A stretch of 64,000 nucleotides of DNA from NCBI GenBank assembly GCA_000403495.2, contig KE159810.1, forward strand, positions 310,001-374,000, given 5' to 3'. The notes under the pieces were generated by a model. That model did not search any database, had not been told where the DNA came from, and saw only the letters and a program-made list of their open reading frames with translations. This document shows positions 18,301 through 26,358 of the stretch, piece after piece. Made by a program: the position numbers and the translations under genes. Source of the stretch: Lachnospiraceae bacterium 10-1. Lineage in GTDB: Bacteria; Bacillota; Clostridia; Lachnospirales; Lachnospiraceae. Positions within the stretch are counted from its first letter, which is position 1; the number at the start of each line of letters is the position of its first letter.

Positions 18301-21300
18301 TTCAGTGCAGTTGTAGCGGTTCCATCCGGAAGCTGAATTGTCGTTATCGTATTTCCATTTGCCACAACCTTATAAGAATAGGTATCTCCTGCCTTACTGC
18401 TGCCTGTCTTGGTCACCGTAATTGTAGGCATCTTCAGATTTACCGTATAGTTAATGGATGCCGACGCAGGACTTGTATAGGTATTTCCTGCCTGATCCGT
18501 TACCGTAACCTGCAATTTAAAGGTATAGTTATTTCCTGTCGTTCCAGGCGTTATTACCCGATAGGTTCCATCTCCATTAGACGAAAGTGTGGCATTAACC
18601 GTAGCCGAACTTCCACCATTTGTTGTTCTTGTCCACTTGCCAGTTACACTTTTAATGCCAGAGCCTCCCTGATCCGTAGGACTTATTGTCAATATTACGT
18701 TTTCACTATGCGTCGTATTTGATGGACCTTCAATTGAAACAGCAGGATTAACACGATCTATCTTGCTGACTACAATACTTTTCACTACCTTTTCACTTCC
18801 TGACGTAAGTGTAAAAGTATAGGTTCCATTTTCTGTTGCCGTATAGCTTGTACCGGAAACGGAAGCTGTACTCCCTGAAGGCGTCTTTACCGTTACGGAA
18901 GCTGTAGATGGAGTCTTTGTAAGGGTGATTGTTCTTGTACGCGCCCATGCACTGTTATCTGCCGCCAGCCCCAGCTCTGGTAGTGTCCCTGCAGTACTGC
19001 TAAAGCTAAAGCTCTTTGAAGCGCTTGCCATTTTCCCTGTGTCGTTATTTATTCCTCTTACATGAAGATACCATGTACCGGAGGTTTGTCTGGTAGTAAC
19101 TATTGCTCCCTTTGTGCCATTGAGCCATCCATTTACCGGCATAGAGCTGCTTGTACTCCAGGTATACTGCAAAGTATTGATATTTGTACCATTAATAGTA
19201 GCCTTTGCCGTTCCGTTTGCTATTTGGGTATTGGTAATGCTGACGCTGGGCTTCGTATTATTTACTGTAATACTTGCGGTGCCGCTTCCGCTGGATACAG
19301 TTCCGGCAGTATCACACATATCCTTAATATTGGCTCCATTTACTATACTGTTTATGGTCAATGTTCCTTGTGTATTTTCAGGCACTATCCCCTCAAAATA
19401 AAGCACATTGGTGTCGGCACCGCCTTTATATGCAATGTTACCCCATGTAGTAGCAATCGCCACGCTGGATAAATTACTGTTCTTAGAATCAACGATTTCG
19501 TCAAAAACTAAAGATACCGTAAATTTATCTCCAGGCTTATAGGTAACTGCTGCCATTGGCGCAATGCCTATTAGCTGAGGCTCTTTCGAGTCAAGCACAC
19601 AAGAATATCCTACAAGTGAATTCAGCTTCCAAACGTCTTTATCTGCTCCATGTGCACCAAAATGTACATGCACAGTTTCTCTGGCACTAAATAAAATATA
19701 GTCTTTTCCGTCCGGCCCCTTTACACTTTTGCTGTCATCTCTCCAATGTGTTGCAGCAAAATTGCTTCCGCCAGGAGCTTCATACGTACCGTTAATATCA
19801 TTAATGCATCCTGCCCACTTCTGCCCGGGTATGTTTATTGCTGCAGCACCCCCAACATAAAATCCTCCTCTTTGCGGTTCCTGATAACCAATCCAGCAGT
19901 CTGCATACCCCGCATTCTCTTTCGCTCCTGATAACACATAACGGTACCCCCATCCGGTGGCTGTATTTAAGGTATAAGCTCCGCCAGGAATAGTTCGGGT
20001 ATAATGTGGGTTTTCAGCGCCTCTGCTATGCCATAAATTTGTATAATTTTTATCTTTTCCACCATCTTCGGCGTTATCTGCCGGATCATTTACTGTAACC
20101 GTGGAGGAATAAACCCTGTCTTCTTTTACGTTATAAATGCTTCTGTCAACTACATAATTTCCATCCTTCGCCATGGTCCTTGACGCTCTGGTGGTGCTTC
20201 CCAATATACCACCGCCATCTATCCGATAAATTTCCACCTCGTATGTCCTGTCCGAATTGGAATAAGAAGTGGCCGGCTTGTTATTATATGCTGTGGTCAC
20301 TTTGTTTTCAGCGATCGTAATCGTCTTGCTGCTCTCTCCCTGATTAAAGGTAAGGAAAGATGCCTGATGAGTGAAATGTGTACCTCCAACTGCTGAACCG
20401 TTGACCGTGCGGAAATAAACCTTCTGGCTTCCATCAACGCCGCCGGTTCTCGTCACTGTAAAGGTATTGTTATTATTATTTTTAATGGTAAAGGTTCCAT
20501 AGGATTTTCCGTTGATGGAAAAGTCCTTCTGCCTGCTATAATAAATAGTTCCTCCTGCGGTAAGCACATATGCTCTGGCATAATAAGTAATTCCATCCAC
20601 AATTTGACTTGCAGCCACCTGAATCTGGCTATTTTTCGTTTTCACTGGCGTACTTGTACTGATCTGACCGTTGTTTAACTCCTTCGTAGGATTCTGCATA
20701 GCCCCCCAGACAAAGCCTGTCTCTGTAATGTTTTCCCCGCCAGTATGCACCAAAGTAGACTTTAACGTAAACTCATCTTTTCCTGTTACGCGGACCGCCG
20801 TAATCTCTGATAATTCCAGGGGCAGCGGCATTACAATAATGGTAAGAACCGCCTGTGCATCCGGACTTCCCGCCATCTTTGCAGTGTAGGTTACCTTATA
20901 AGTACCAGGAGTCGTGGTTTTTACTAAAGAACTGTTATAGCTTACCGTCCCGCTAGAACTCGCTATCTGGCTGCGGTACCATGTATCATCCAGTATACTG
21001 TCCTCCATAACAGAAACCGTTGCATCTGACAAAGCAACAGCCGCCTTCCTTGCCACCGTTGCCGCAATACTTCCTGTATCAGAAACACCGCCTTCCGGAG
21101 ATACCGCATAGAAATTCACATTTGTATTTCCCTCAGGGATATCCTCCGGTATTATCACCGGTATAGTAAATTTGCCCGTACTATCCGCTACAGCGCTGAA
21201 TTCTTCTCCTGCCACTTCCACATAAACCCTATTCCCCGGCTCTGCGGTTCCTGTAAAGGAAAACTGCTTTCCCGGAATAAGTATGGGATCTTTATTGCTG

Positions 21301-23255
21301 AGAACAGGTGTCTTTGGCGCTGCCGGCAGTTCTCCTACTCCTAAAAGAATATATCTGCTCCATCTTTGCCCTGGCTCTACCTGTCCGCTCCACGACCATG
21401 CTATACCGCTGTCTGATGTATAAGGCGTACTTTTATCTCCCAGATCGGTAAACATATTTCTATATGCTTCTGTATAAAAGCCATACCATAATGTATCCAC
21501 TGAAGATGCTACTAAATTGTACTTGTAGGAGTTTTTAGGCCTGCCTTCCATCAAAAGACCGCTTGCACTGCCCACCACCGGAGCTTGGTCATTGTTATCA
21601 ATCATAACGTCACCAGAGGAACCTATCTTAAAATTCTGAACGGATGAGCCCCTGTTTTCTACCGTATACTGTACCTTTACATATCTGCCATTAAGGGCCA
21701 GAGAAATATCTCTCCTGCCATACAGAGAATTTCCCATAGCCACATTTTCTGCTGCATTCCACAGCATCTGGCTTTCTCCATTTACAGAAGATGCCGTTCT
21801 ATATCCAAAGTCCCTATAGGTAGTCCGTATTTGCCTTCCTCCATCAATTCCTCTCACATTAAACAAGGCGCCGTTTGAATAATAGATATAATCGCTCTGC
21901 CCGGTATCTTCTCCATTTGCGGCCAGAGACATAATCCCAAAATCTCCCATCTGCCAGTCATCTTTGGCACAGGCTGTATAACGAATACCATCCTTTATTA
22001 CAATACATCTGAACTTATAGGTATACCATTCCTCCTTGCCTGCCACAAATTCCGGTTCATATTCAAACATCTCCTGCCAGTCTTCCCCTGTATAGACTTC
22101 CCATGAATAACTGTCATAGACATCCTTTAAATAATAAACCATGTGGGAAGAATTTTCCTCGTCATAGGGACGCACCAAAAGCTCTATTTTTCCACCATCT
22201 TCCGCGTCCAAAACAGTAATAAAAATCTGTGGCAGCGTAAGCCCCTGCATAAGTGTATACCCTTCCGGCAGCACCGGTGTAAAAACGTACGCTCCCGGTG
22301 TTTCCCCGTCATAAAGAGGCGCACTTTCCCATGTAATGCCTGACAGGACAATGGTTTCTTCCACAATCTGCGATGAAGTATTTTCTGAGCTCTCCTCATT
22401 ATCATAGGATGTGTCTTCTCCCCCTGTTATCAGGTCATTTTCACTAACCGTCTCCGTTCTCCTTATTTCCGTGGGGCGCAGACCAAACGGACGGGCATAG
22501 TTTACCTGCGCATTTACAGTAACTATATCCTTTGACAGTTCATTTATACCGGCTTCACCACTACTGTTTTCATTGTCTGCTTCCGCATCTGCGCCTTTGT
22601 CTTCCTGAGATTCGCTTGTCTGTGTGTTATTATTCTCATCAGAGTTATTTTCTCCTGAATTGTCCCCGTCAGTTCCTTCCGCACCTGGATTGTTTTCCCC
22701 TAAGCTGTCTTCACCAGTTCCTTCCGCTGTTTCCCCGCCGGAATTACTATCTTCCTGATTGTCTTCGCCGGAATTATTCTTATTTCCGTCGTCTTCTTCT
22801 CCGGAAAGATTTTCATCAGGGTTTTCTTCATTAGGCTCATCCCCGTCTTCGTTATTCTCACCTGAATCTTCTTCACCAGAACCAGTCCCCCCTAATTCAT
22901 CTTTTTCATCCGTTTTATCCTCATCCGGAGGAAAGGTTTCCTCCGGAAGCTTGTCCTCATCCTTTATTTCACCATCTTCACTATCTTCCACATCTTCTTT
23001 TTCCTGCTCCCTAAGCACAACTGCTTCTAGTGTATCCGGCAGATACAGTTCCTCTACAGGTGTTCCTAATAAAACCGTCTGATTGCTTACTTCATCCGGT
23101 AATGTCTGGAAAAATGCTATCTCCTGACTGTCCTCCTGCGCTGCAAGCACCCGAAACAGCCCCGGCATATCAGGCTGCTGCACAAATAAAATACTTAAAG
23201 CTAAAAAAACTGCCGTTATTCGGCATATTCCTCTTTTGCCTAGTAAATTTCTCAT
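12369..23255 (-). CDS. Giant repeat-rich cell-surface protein (3628 residues)
   Basis: A single intact reading frame of 10.9 kb. Residues 1-40 form a signal peptide ending near VLAAQ. Residues about 80-242 are an Asp/Glu/Ser/Asn/Gly-rich linker. The body contains many bacterial Ig-like modules, a Calx-beta-like module near residue 920 (FTIKNNNNNTFTVTRTGG), and InlB B-type repeats near 1980-2125 (two, EGYTFGGWYTDKAYENPFDF and EGYTFDGWY) and 2626-2711 (GYDFVAWYQDAAL). A block of about 410 residues is duplicated (about 2129-2539 and 2711-3122). A second acidic linker spans about 3270-3370. The C-terminus has a Cys-rich stretch (CGLCHICPTFLGICCFIW), a membrane helix and RHKRKKV, with no LPXTG. 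The start follows AAGGAG. It probably acts as an adhesin or surface scaffold; no enzymatic domain is recognised. Confidence 0.88.
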   Translation of the reverse strand: MRNLLGKRGICRITAVFLALSILFVQQPDMPGLFRVLAAQEDSQEIAFFQTLPDEVSNQTVLLGTPVEELYLPDTLEAVVLREQEKEDVEDSEDGEIKDEDKLPEETFPPDEDKTDEKDELGGTGSGEEDSGENNEDGDEPNEENPDENLSGEEDDGNKNNSGEDNQEDSNSGGETAEGTGEDSLGENNPGAEGTDGDNSGENNSDENNNTQTSESQEDKGADAEADNENSSGEAGINELSKDIVTVNAQVNYARPFGLRPTEIRRTETVSENDLITGGEDTSYDNEESSENTSSQIVEETIVLSGITWESAPLYDGETPGAYVFTPVLPEGYTLMQGLTLPQIFITVLDAEDGGKIELLVRPYDEENSSHMVYYLKDVYDSYSWEVYTGEDWQEMFEYEPEFVAGKEEWYTYKFRCIVIKDGIRYTACAKDDWQMGDFGIMSLAANGEDTGQSDYIYYSNGALFNVRGIDGGRQIRTTYRDFGYRTASSVNGESQMLWNAAENVAMGNSLYGRRDISLALNGRYVKVQYTVENRGSSVQNFKIGSSGDVMIDNNDQAPVVGSASGLLMEGRPKNSYKYNLVASSVDTLWYGFYTEAYRNMFTDLGDKSTPYTSDSGIAWSWSGQVEPGQRWSRYILLGVGELPAAPKTPVLSNKDPILIPGKQFSFTGTAEPGNRVYVEVAGEEFSAVADSTGKFTIPVIIPEDIPEGNTNVNFYAVSPEGGVSDTGSIAATVARKAAVALSDATVSVMEDSILDDTWYRSQIASSSGTVSYNSSLVKTTTPGTYKVTYTAKMAGSPDAQAVLTIIVMPLPLELSEITAVRVTGKDEFTLKSTLVHTGGENITETGFVWGAMQNPTKELNNGQISTSTPVKTKNSQIQVAASQIVDGITYYARAYVLTAGGTIYYSRQKDFSINGKSYGTFTIKNNNNNTFTVTRTGGVDGSQKVYFRTVNGSAVGGTHFTHQASFLTFNQGESSKTITIAENKVTTAYNNKPATSYSNSDRTYEVEIYRIDGGGILGSTTRASRTMAKDGNYVVDRSIYNVKEDRVYSSTVTVNDPADNAEDGGKDKNYTNLWHSRGAENPHYTRTIPGGAYTLNTATGWGYRYVLSGAKENAGYADCWIGYQEPQRGGFYVGGAAAINIPGQKWAGCINDINGTYEAPGGSNFAATHWRDDSKSVKGPDGKDYILFSARETVHVHFGAHGADKDVWKLNSLVGYSCVLDSKEPQLIGIAPMAAVTYKPGDKFTVSLVFDEIVDSKNSNLSSVAIATTWGNIAYKGGADTNVLYFEGIVPENTQGTLTINSIVNGANIKDMCDTAGTVSSGSGTASITVNNTKPSVSITNTQIANGTAKATINGTNINTLQYTWSTSSSMPVNGWLNGTKGAIVTTRQTSGTWYLHVRGINNDTGKMASASKSFSFSSTAGTLPELGLAADNSAWARTRTITLTKTPSTASVTVKTPSGSTASVSGTSYTATENGTYTFTLTSGSEKVVKSIVVSKIDRVNPAVSIEGPSNTTHSENVILTISPTDQGGSGIKSVTGKWTRTTNGGSSATVNATLSSNGDGTYRVITPGTTGNNYTFKLQVTVTDQAGNTYTSPASASINYTVNLKMPTITVTKTGSSKAGDTYSYKVVANGNTITTIQLPDGTATTALNGTFTITSPGTYYVTVSDAVGHVVKSSPITASGMDGVPPEVRLYQRDESWTNKPVLIDVNIYEEVGIASITWKKQGSSTSSNLSYNKEGESGYIGSFSITENGTYEVTATDTNGNIGKESITISNIDTNKPNVALTITMEPNENGWYTAGSVPVRIEFSDPLDAEGKEESGISSVQYKWVNSKTVPASGFTNASQTQIAAGELSSSHAVNGEWYLYYKVVDHAGNETSGFSELIKRDAVAPTISKVTGPSEGVKASEGFTFTAVSGTLGTSGGFMTGRQSTVPEEQAAKLAERTNAGSLTGNLKVTEAGTYRFRIYTYAGKTSNLYSRYVYKISFNSQGGSALDSQLVWRDDSSNLVCRVMKPADPVREGYTFGGWYTDKAYENPFDFNVQVKANITLYAKWSANTYQVNYQIDGAPYMPEDNLQSYVYGAGITLPVPEREGYTFDGWYTSSSYTGEKQTVVGKTDVGNKMYYARWKDIEKPVLAAALSAQENEKGWFGADNVPKISLTYSDNEGVSSLMVSVDEGAFTTIQGLPTGKNASGVYTALQEGAHTYVFKAVDAAGNEALTEKITVKLDTQVPVIGDISYAQKETEMEGWIIGKDRLIISIPVTEEGSGAEQIRYDAEPFGGQSVTKTAELIKGSDGLKAEILLEADWKGRISNITCIDQADNEAQSKDSGNIIVENHPPLITVREADLSNPSKPAAGGELSEEYYEEGMAPTLYVQIEDASYAGDGNKISAGIKSITYNLDGKENKVTNGFESNLKTDHSFLIPLTDEAGVIVVVIKASDYAGNFVQQSVTVRVKGREKTPEAQVDYKEDKIVDLVPGASYEIGPKDGEKQIYTADADGTIPLKDAFTDATIVIVKKGDGIYVSDSEGQELTIPGRPESLDPDKDIELTPEISSGAGDAEIKIKIEVDHDDMEYSTDGGKTWEPVPDNKVITDLEPGEVIIRDKAKEDTPHGEEVKITIPESAVTITAVFDLNYSGGGDFASQKNLDYNNLIKTPSTPQRAGYDFVAWYQDAALTKEWDFEKDAVGSSIDKDNYQVENNVITVRLYAKWRENVAPVIKAELSDGKKEDKWHSQLSITLTYSDNVGVAELYVKCDNEEYDLLNGMATGESTKDPVTEIYPITLEGEHTYIFKAVDEAGNVTQTKPLTARLDAVKPVLGEISYNEDYTSLWNWIIKKDSLIITIPVTEEGSGVEKVEYTLTAENGNTENKAAKLKTDAAGVEAEIVIAPDYKGSITGITAVDYVGNRSDTKAVGASGGGVLVEDNAPVITILADCYPTDTTAATQPAGVELSTNYYEAAPNLLIKVTDEEQGVITSGIKGVFWQINNGSEQQQEGNFNASLKKEYNFTLGSLGGRAGEVYVLISAVDQAGNTSQKGVTVKIKGQENKPEAKVNYLEDKIEGLVPNAEYEITDGQGESVTVKADKEGKIPIGDTWPGGSVSVVKKGDGVNSMDSEAQVIQVTARPAMPNAGIGYEKEELTGLSAGEVYLIQGQKITASAEGTIPISESWFGKNITIIKQGSEVVPNSNPQILPVPPRPKAPAGVIPVHESAKGAKDGKLTNLDERMEYRKAGSKEWISIDEKVITGLAPGDYEVRYIADGQAFTSQTVVISIDEYKNPQEDKANEEEDKKGNTGGSSSGSSSENGNQNPAAPSGITDKDSKDGEDDSKEKGLDEKGAGIEADSSNSSSNDTSIQNGKDQNEDEKEDNSKTEIKDEATWTKTRDIVCVVKEGRIVPENGIQDGNTAEHGEGAATVLWVNKGSVIVTVNNVNEKQCTARVSDAVVVANAVLSGQEIDQVAQGAVIEIRIDVDSVDELIPQEDRVLAEQGIKESRKEIPDLIIDRYIDITMYMRVGEGEWNPVTKANEEVEIVIDIPKELQKENRQFYVVRIHQGEYTLLEDLDDAEDTITIRTSLFSTYAIALREGTLEENNGKCGLCHICPTFLGICCFIWAVVILILASGIIILYRHKRKKV

Positions 23256-23364
23256 AAAATTTCTCCTTTATCCCTTCATGCGCACTTACTTTTGCACTTT
23301 TTAACTATTGTAAAAACCTCTATACTAACATATTATTATTTCAATTTTCAGTTTTCTACCTTAT

Positions 23365-23403
23365 GGGAAATAACGTAATATTTGGGGGAAATATCGTAAT
23401 ATT
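23365..23403 (-). promoter_or_regulatory. Pair of 18-bp direct repeats, LytTR-like operator
   Basis: Two 18-bp copies (23365-23382 and 23386-23403) match at 17 of 18 positions with a 21-bp period, two helical turns. On the minus strand each contains AATATTACG followed by A or T then TATTTCCC. LytTR regulators (AgrA, VirR, ComE) bind pairs of 9-bp sites about 12 bp apart, with cores such as TACGTT; the copies read TACGAT and TACGTT. The site lies 110-148 bp before the giant gene start, a suitable place for an activator. Confidence 0.5.
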
Positions 23404-23452
23404 GGGAAGAAAAATATGTATCTGGCTGTACAGATCGAAAAAAAGCAGATGA

Positions 23453-23492
23453 AAAAGGCAGCTCAGCCTGTGTCTTGGCTGAACTGCCTTTT
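23453..23492 (-). terminator. Terminator downstream of spoVAD
   Basis: A 16-bp stem with one mismatch (23453-23468 with 23477-23492), an 8-nt loop and, on the minus strand, a T-run after the stem. It is 30 bp after the spoVAD stop. The A/T runs on both sides allow it to work in both directions. Confidence 0.8.
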
Positions 23493-23521
23493 AATTGAAA
23501 TTTTTCAGACGAAATCTATTA

Positions 23522-24559
23522 CTATTTACAGCTTATCAGCTCCAGCGCATGTGCAATTCCCGGTATGCTCTGACCTTCGTTAAAGCTTGTTTTTGACAAA
23601 AGGGCGCCGGTAGGGACAAACAACACTCTTTTCCATTTTCCTTCCTCAAGCTGCTTTAAGATATAAGCTGACAGAGTTACCGCGCTGCATCCGCAGCCGC
23701 TGCCCCCTGCATGGGCGTCCTGACTTTGGTCATAGATTTCCATACCGCAGTCCATATGCACCTTGGAAATATCCATTCCTTTCTCCCTCATCATATCCCA
23801 AAGGGCCTTTTGTCCCACACTTCCTAAATCTCCCGTAATTATTTTATCATAATCAGAGGGCTTTCTGTCAAAATCTGTCAGATGCTGATGTATCGTATCA
23901 CAGGCTGCCGGCGCCATACATGCACCCATGTTCATGGAATCTTTCAGCCCGAAATCTACAATCTTTCCAATAGTAATACCGTCCACCATTGCCCTGTCCT
24001 TTTTTCCCTTTATGCTGCTTAAAACAAATGCACCGCTTCCGGTTACTGTCCATGTGGCTGAAAGGGGCCTTTGGTTCCCATAGCCCAAAGGAAAACGGAA
24101 CTCCTTTTCCGCACTTGCAAAATGACTTGATGTCACGCAGGCTGCATGTTCTGTCATGCCCCCGGCAATCATAATTACTGCCATAGACATGGAAAGGCCG
24201 CAGGTAGAACAGGCCCCGTACATTCCCACTAAAGGAATCTGAAAAGCGCCCAGCCCAAAACTGCTGGCAATGGACTGCCCCAGAAGATCTCCTGCAAACA
24301 AGTACTTAATCTCTTTCTTCTTCAATCCTGACTTGCCAATCGCAAGGGTAAGCGCTTCTTTTTGCAGTGTACTCTCTGCTTCCTCCCAGGTATTGCAGCC
24401 AAATTTATCATCTGCACCTACCATGTCAAAACAGTCGCCAAAAGGACCGGCGCCTTCCTTTGTACCAACTACAGATGCACTTGCTCTTATATAAACGGGA
24501 ACCGGCACCTTAATGCTTCTTTCTCCCTGCTCAAAAATCGCTCCCACTGTCGTATCCAT
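23522..24559 (-). CDS. spoVAD: Stage V sporulation protein AD
   Basis: The 345-residue cytosolic protein has a thiolase/FabH-like fold. Recognisable parts are YIRASASVVGTKEGAGPFGDCFD at the start, the GMYGACSTCGLSMSMA segment with the thiolase-position cysteine, GSGAFVLSS, and HAGGSGCGCSAVTLSAYIL near the end. SpoVAD binds dipicolinic acid and works with the membrane SpoVA proteins during uptake into the forespore. Full length against a family norm near 338. The ATG at 24559 follows GGAGG by 6 nt. It stands alone, between the giant surface protein and the GH13 gene, rather than between spoVAC and spoVAE as in Bacillus. Confidence 0.96.
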   Translation of the reverse strand: MDTTVGAIFEQGERSIKVPVPVYIRASASVVGTKEGAGPFGDCFDMVGADDKFGCNTWEEAESTLQKEALTLAIGKSGLKKKEIKYLFAGDLLGQSIASSFGLGAFQIPLVGMYGACSTCGLSMSMAVIMIAGGMTEHAACVTSSHFASAEKEFRFPLGYGNQRPLSATWTVTGSGAFVLSSIKGKKDRAMVDGITIGKIVDFGLKDSMNMGACMAPAACDTIHQHLTDFDRKPSDYDKIITGDLGSVGQKALWDMMREKGMDISKVHMDCGMEIYDQSQDAHAGGSGCGCSAVTLSAYILKQLEEGKWKRVLFVPTGALLSKTSFNEGQSIPGIAHALELISCK

Positions 24560-24588
24560 AAAAAACCTCCAGATGATTTACTTTTTGA

Positions 24589-24617
24589 TAGTTTTTCTCA
24601 TCCGGAGATTTTTATGC
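24589..24617 (-). promoter_or_regulatory. Weak candidate sigma-G promoter for spoVAD
   Basis: On the minus strand GCATA (24613-24617) matches the sigma-G -35 GHATR, and 17 bp later AAAACTA (24589-24595) matches CATNHTA at the last positions but not at the first and third. It is 30 bp upstream of the start codon. Its value is mainly the resemblance to the sites before spoVAC and spoVAE. Confidence 0.3.
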
Positions 24618-24630
24618 GTCTTACAATTAT

Positions 24631-26358
24631 TTATAATTGAAACACTTTCCCTTCTAATGCACCAAACAAAACCTTTTCACTTATCCTTTCTCCTGTGAGA
24701 AGATCCACAAGGCTCTCACAATTCAAGTTCTTGCAGGGAACCTCTGCGTTATGCATCCCATGATTGATTCCAACCAGAATTTTGTTTTCTTCAAAACTTC
24801 TTTCAAAAAAATAAATTTCTGCCTCCTCGTCCATGTAACGGGTGATAAATTCTCCTTTCCGCAAAGCTTCATTACTTTTTCTTAAACTTATCCATTTTTT
24901 TATTTTATGATATAATCTGCTTTCCCCATCTTTCCAAGGCATTGCCTTCCTGTAAGCATTTTCCGTTTCTCCTTCAATATAAGCCTCATCCCCGTAAAAT
25001 ATGGAGGGAATTCCCACCATCATAAGCATAAAAAACATGGCAAGCTCTACACTTTTTTTGTCCCCTCTGCAATGGCTTAAAAACCTTGGCACATCATGGG
25101 TGTCAAGAAAATTCATCTGCACCCTGTCTATACAGGCGGGATACCTCATCAACATCCGGTGGAGCTGCTGATCAAATTCCTTAACACTGATTTTCCTGTC
25201 CGCAAAAAAGTCCCTGCAAATATAAGAAAAAGGATAATTCATGGTAGAATCAAACTGATCCCCCATAAGCCAGCATTGTGCATCCTCCCAAATTTCGCCG
25301 ATCAAAAAAACTTCCTGCTTTATGGCGCAAACCTGCTGTTTAAATATTCTCCAGAATTCATGGTTTACCTCATTTGCAACATCCAGCCTCCATCCGTCTA
25401 TGTCCGCCTCCCTAATCCAAAACTGCCCCACACCGGCAAAATATGCGGCAACCTCCGGATTCCCCGTATTTAGCTTCGGCATTTCTTTCACATAAGCAAA
25501 AGCAGCATATTCTGGCGGATCTGTCAATAAAACCTTTTCCGGAAGCTGGTAAAACCAGTCATAGTAATCCGACTTTTTCCCATTTTTCAACACATCCTGA
25601 AAAGCCATAAATCCGGTGCCGCAATGATTAAAAACACCATCTAAAATCACCTTTATATTTCTTTCATGACAGGCTTGTACAAGGTGTTTTAAGTCTTCAT
25701 TGCTTCCAAAACAGGGATCTACCTGAAAATAATCAATAATATCATATTTGTGATAAGAAGCTGCTTTAAAAATCGGATTGAAATAAATACAATTAATCCC
25801 CAGGTTTTCAAGATAATCCAGATTTTCCTCCACTCCTTTTAAAGTTCCCCCTCTTTGAGATTTTGAGACTCCCTCTCCTCCAAGATCAATTTCTTTTACG
25901 CATTCTGAAAGGTTTCTTTTTCCGTTAGCAAAACTATCAGGAAAAATCTGATACATCACCGCATTTTGTGCCCATACAGGTATTTTTATAATATCTTCTC
26001 TTCTAATATATGGAAATTGAAAAAACTCAGTCCGGTTATCGGTAATCTCCCTGCGCAATCCTCTTCCATAATAAAAAAGACTTTCCTTTCCGTCATCTAA
26101 TGCAAAATAATAGCATACTCTTGTATACCTGTCTTTTATCACAGCCTCATAATAATCAAATAATTCATCACGGGCAGTTAACTTCATTTCTATTTTTTTC
26201 ACAGGAATCGGGTTTATGGGAGCCACCCGGTCCCCGTAAAATACACAGCATTTATTTAAATCATATTTTTCCGCCCGGAGCCTTATCCTTATAGTATGTT
26301 CATCTTCCGCATAAGCATACTCTGACAGCGGTATATGTAAAATGGCACATTTGTTCAT
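24631..26358 (-). CDS. Family 13 glycoside hydrolase (neopullulanase/cyclomaltodextrinase type)
   Basis: The 575-residue protein has an N-terminal CBM34-like beta domain (about 1-120), a TIM barrel and a short C-terminal beta domain. The four GH13 conserved regions are DGVFNHCG (about 242), GWRLDVANE with the nucleophile Asp (about 324), GEIWEDA with the acid/base Glu (about 354) and FLDTHDVPR with the third Asp (about 423). No signal peptide, so it acts on imported maltodextrins or cyclodextrins. It is the last gene of the malEFG-like unit, its ATG overlapping the permease TGA (ATGA). CBM34-containing enzymes typically hydrolyse alpha-1,4 and sometimes alpha-1,6 bonds in short oligosaccharides. 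Confidence 0.92.
   Translation of the reverse strand: MNKCAILHIPLSEYAYAEDEHTIRIRLRAEKYDLNKCCVFYGDRVAPINPIPVKKIEMKLTARDELFDYYEAVIKDRYTRVCYYFALDDGKESLFYYGRGLRREITDNRTEFFQFPYIRREDIIKIPVWAQNAVMYQIFPDSFANGKRNLSECVKEIDLGGEGVSKSQRGGTLKGVEENLDYLENLGINCIYFNPIFKAASYHKYDIIDYFQVDPCFGSNEDLKHLVQACHERNIKVILDGVFNHCGTGFMAFQDVLKNGKKSDYYDWFYQLPEKVLLTDPPEYAAFAYVKEMPKLNTGNPEVAAYFAGVGQFWIREADIDGWRLDVANEVNHEFWRIFKQQVCAIKQEVFLIGEIWEDAQCWLMGDQFDSTMNYPFSYICRDFFADRKISVKEFDQQLHRMLMRYPACIDRVQMNFLDTHDVPRFLSHCRGDKKSVELAMFFMLMMVGIPSIFYGDEAYIEGETENAYRKAMPWKDGESRLYHKIKKWISLRKSNEALRKGEFITRYMDEEAEIYFFERSFEENKILVGINHGMHNAEVPCKNLNCESLVDLLTGERISEKVLFGALEGKVFQL

Noticed and set aside
22532-23082. Plus-strand frames opposite the N-terminal acidic linker
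   Set aside because: They arise from the repetitive GAA/GAC/AAT-type codons of the linker and encode Ser/Leu/His-rich nonsense proteins.
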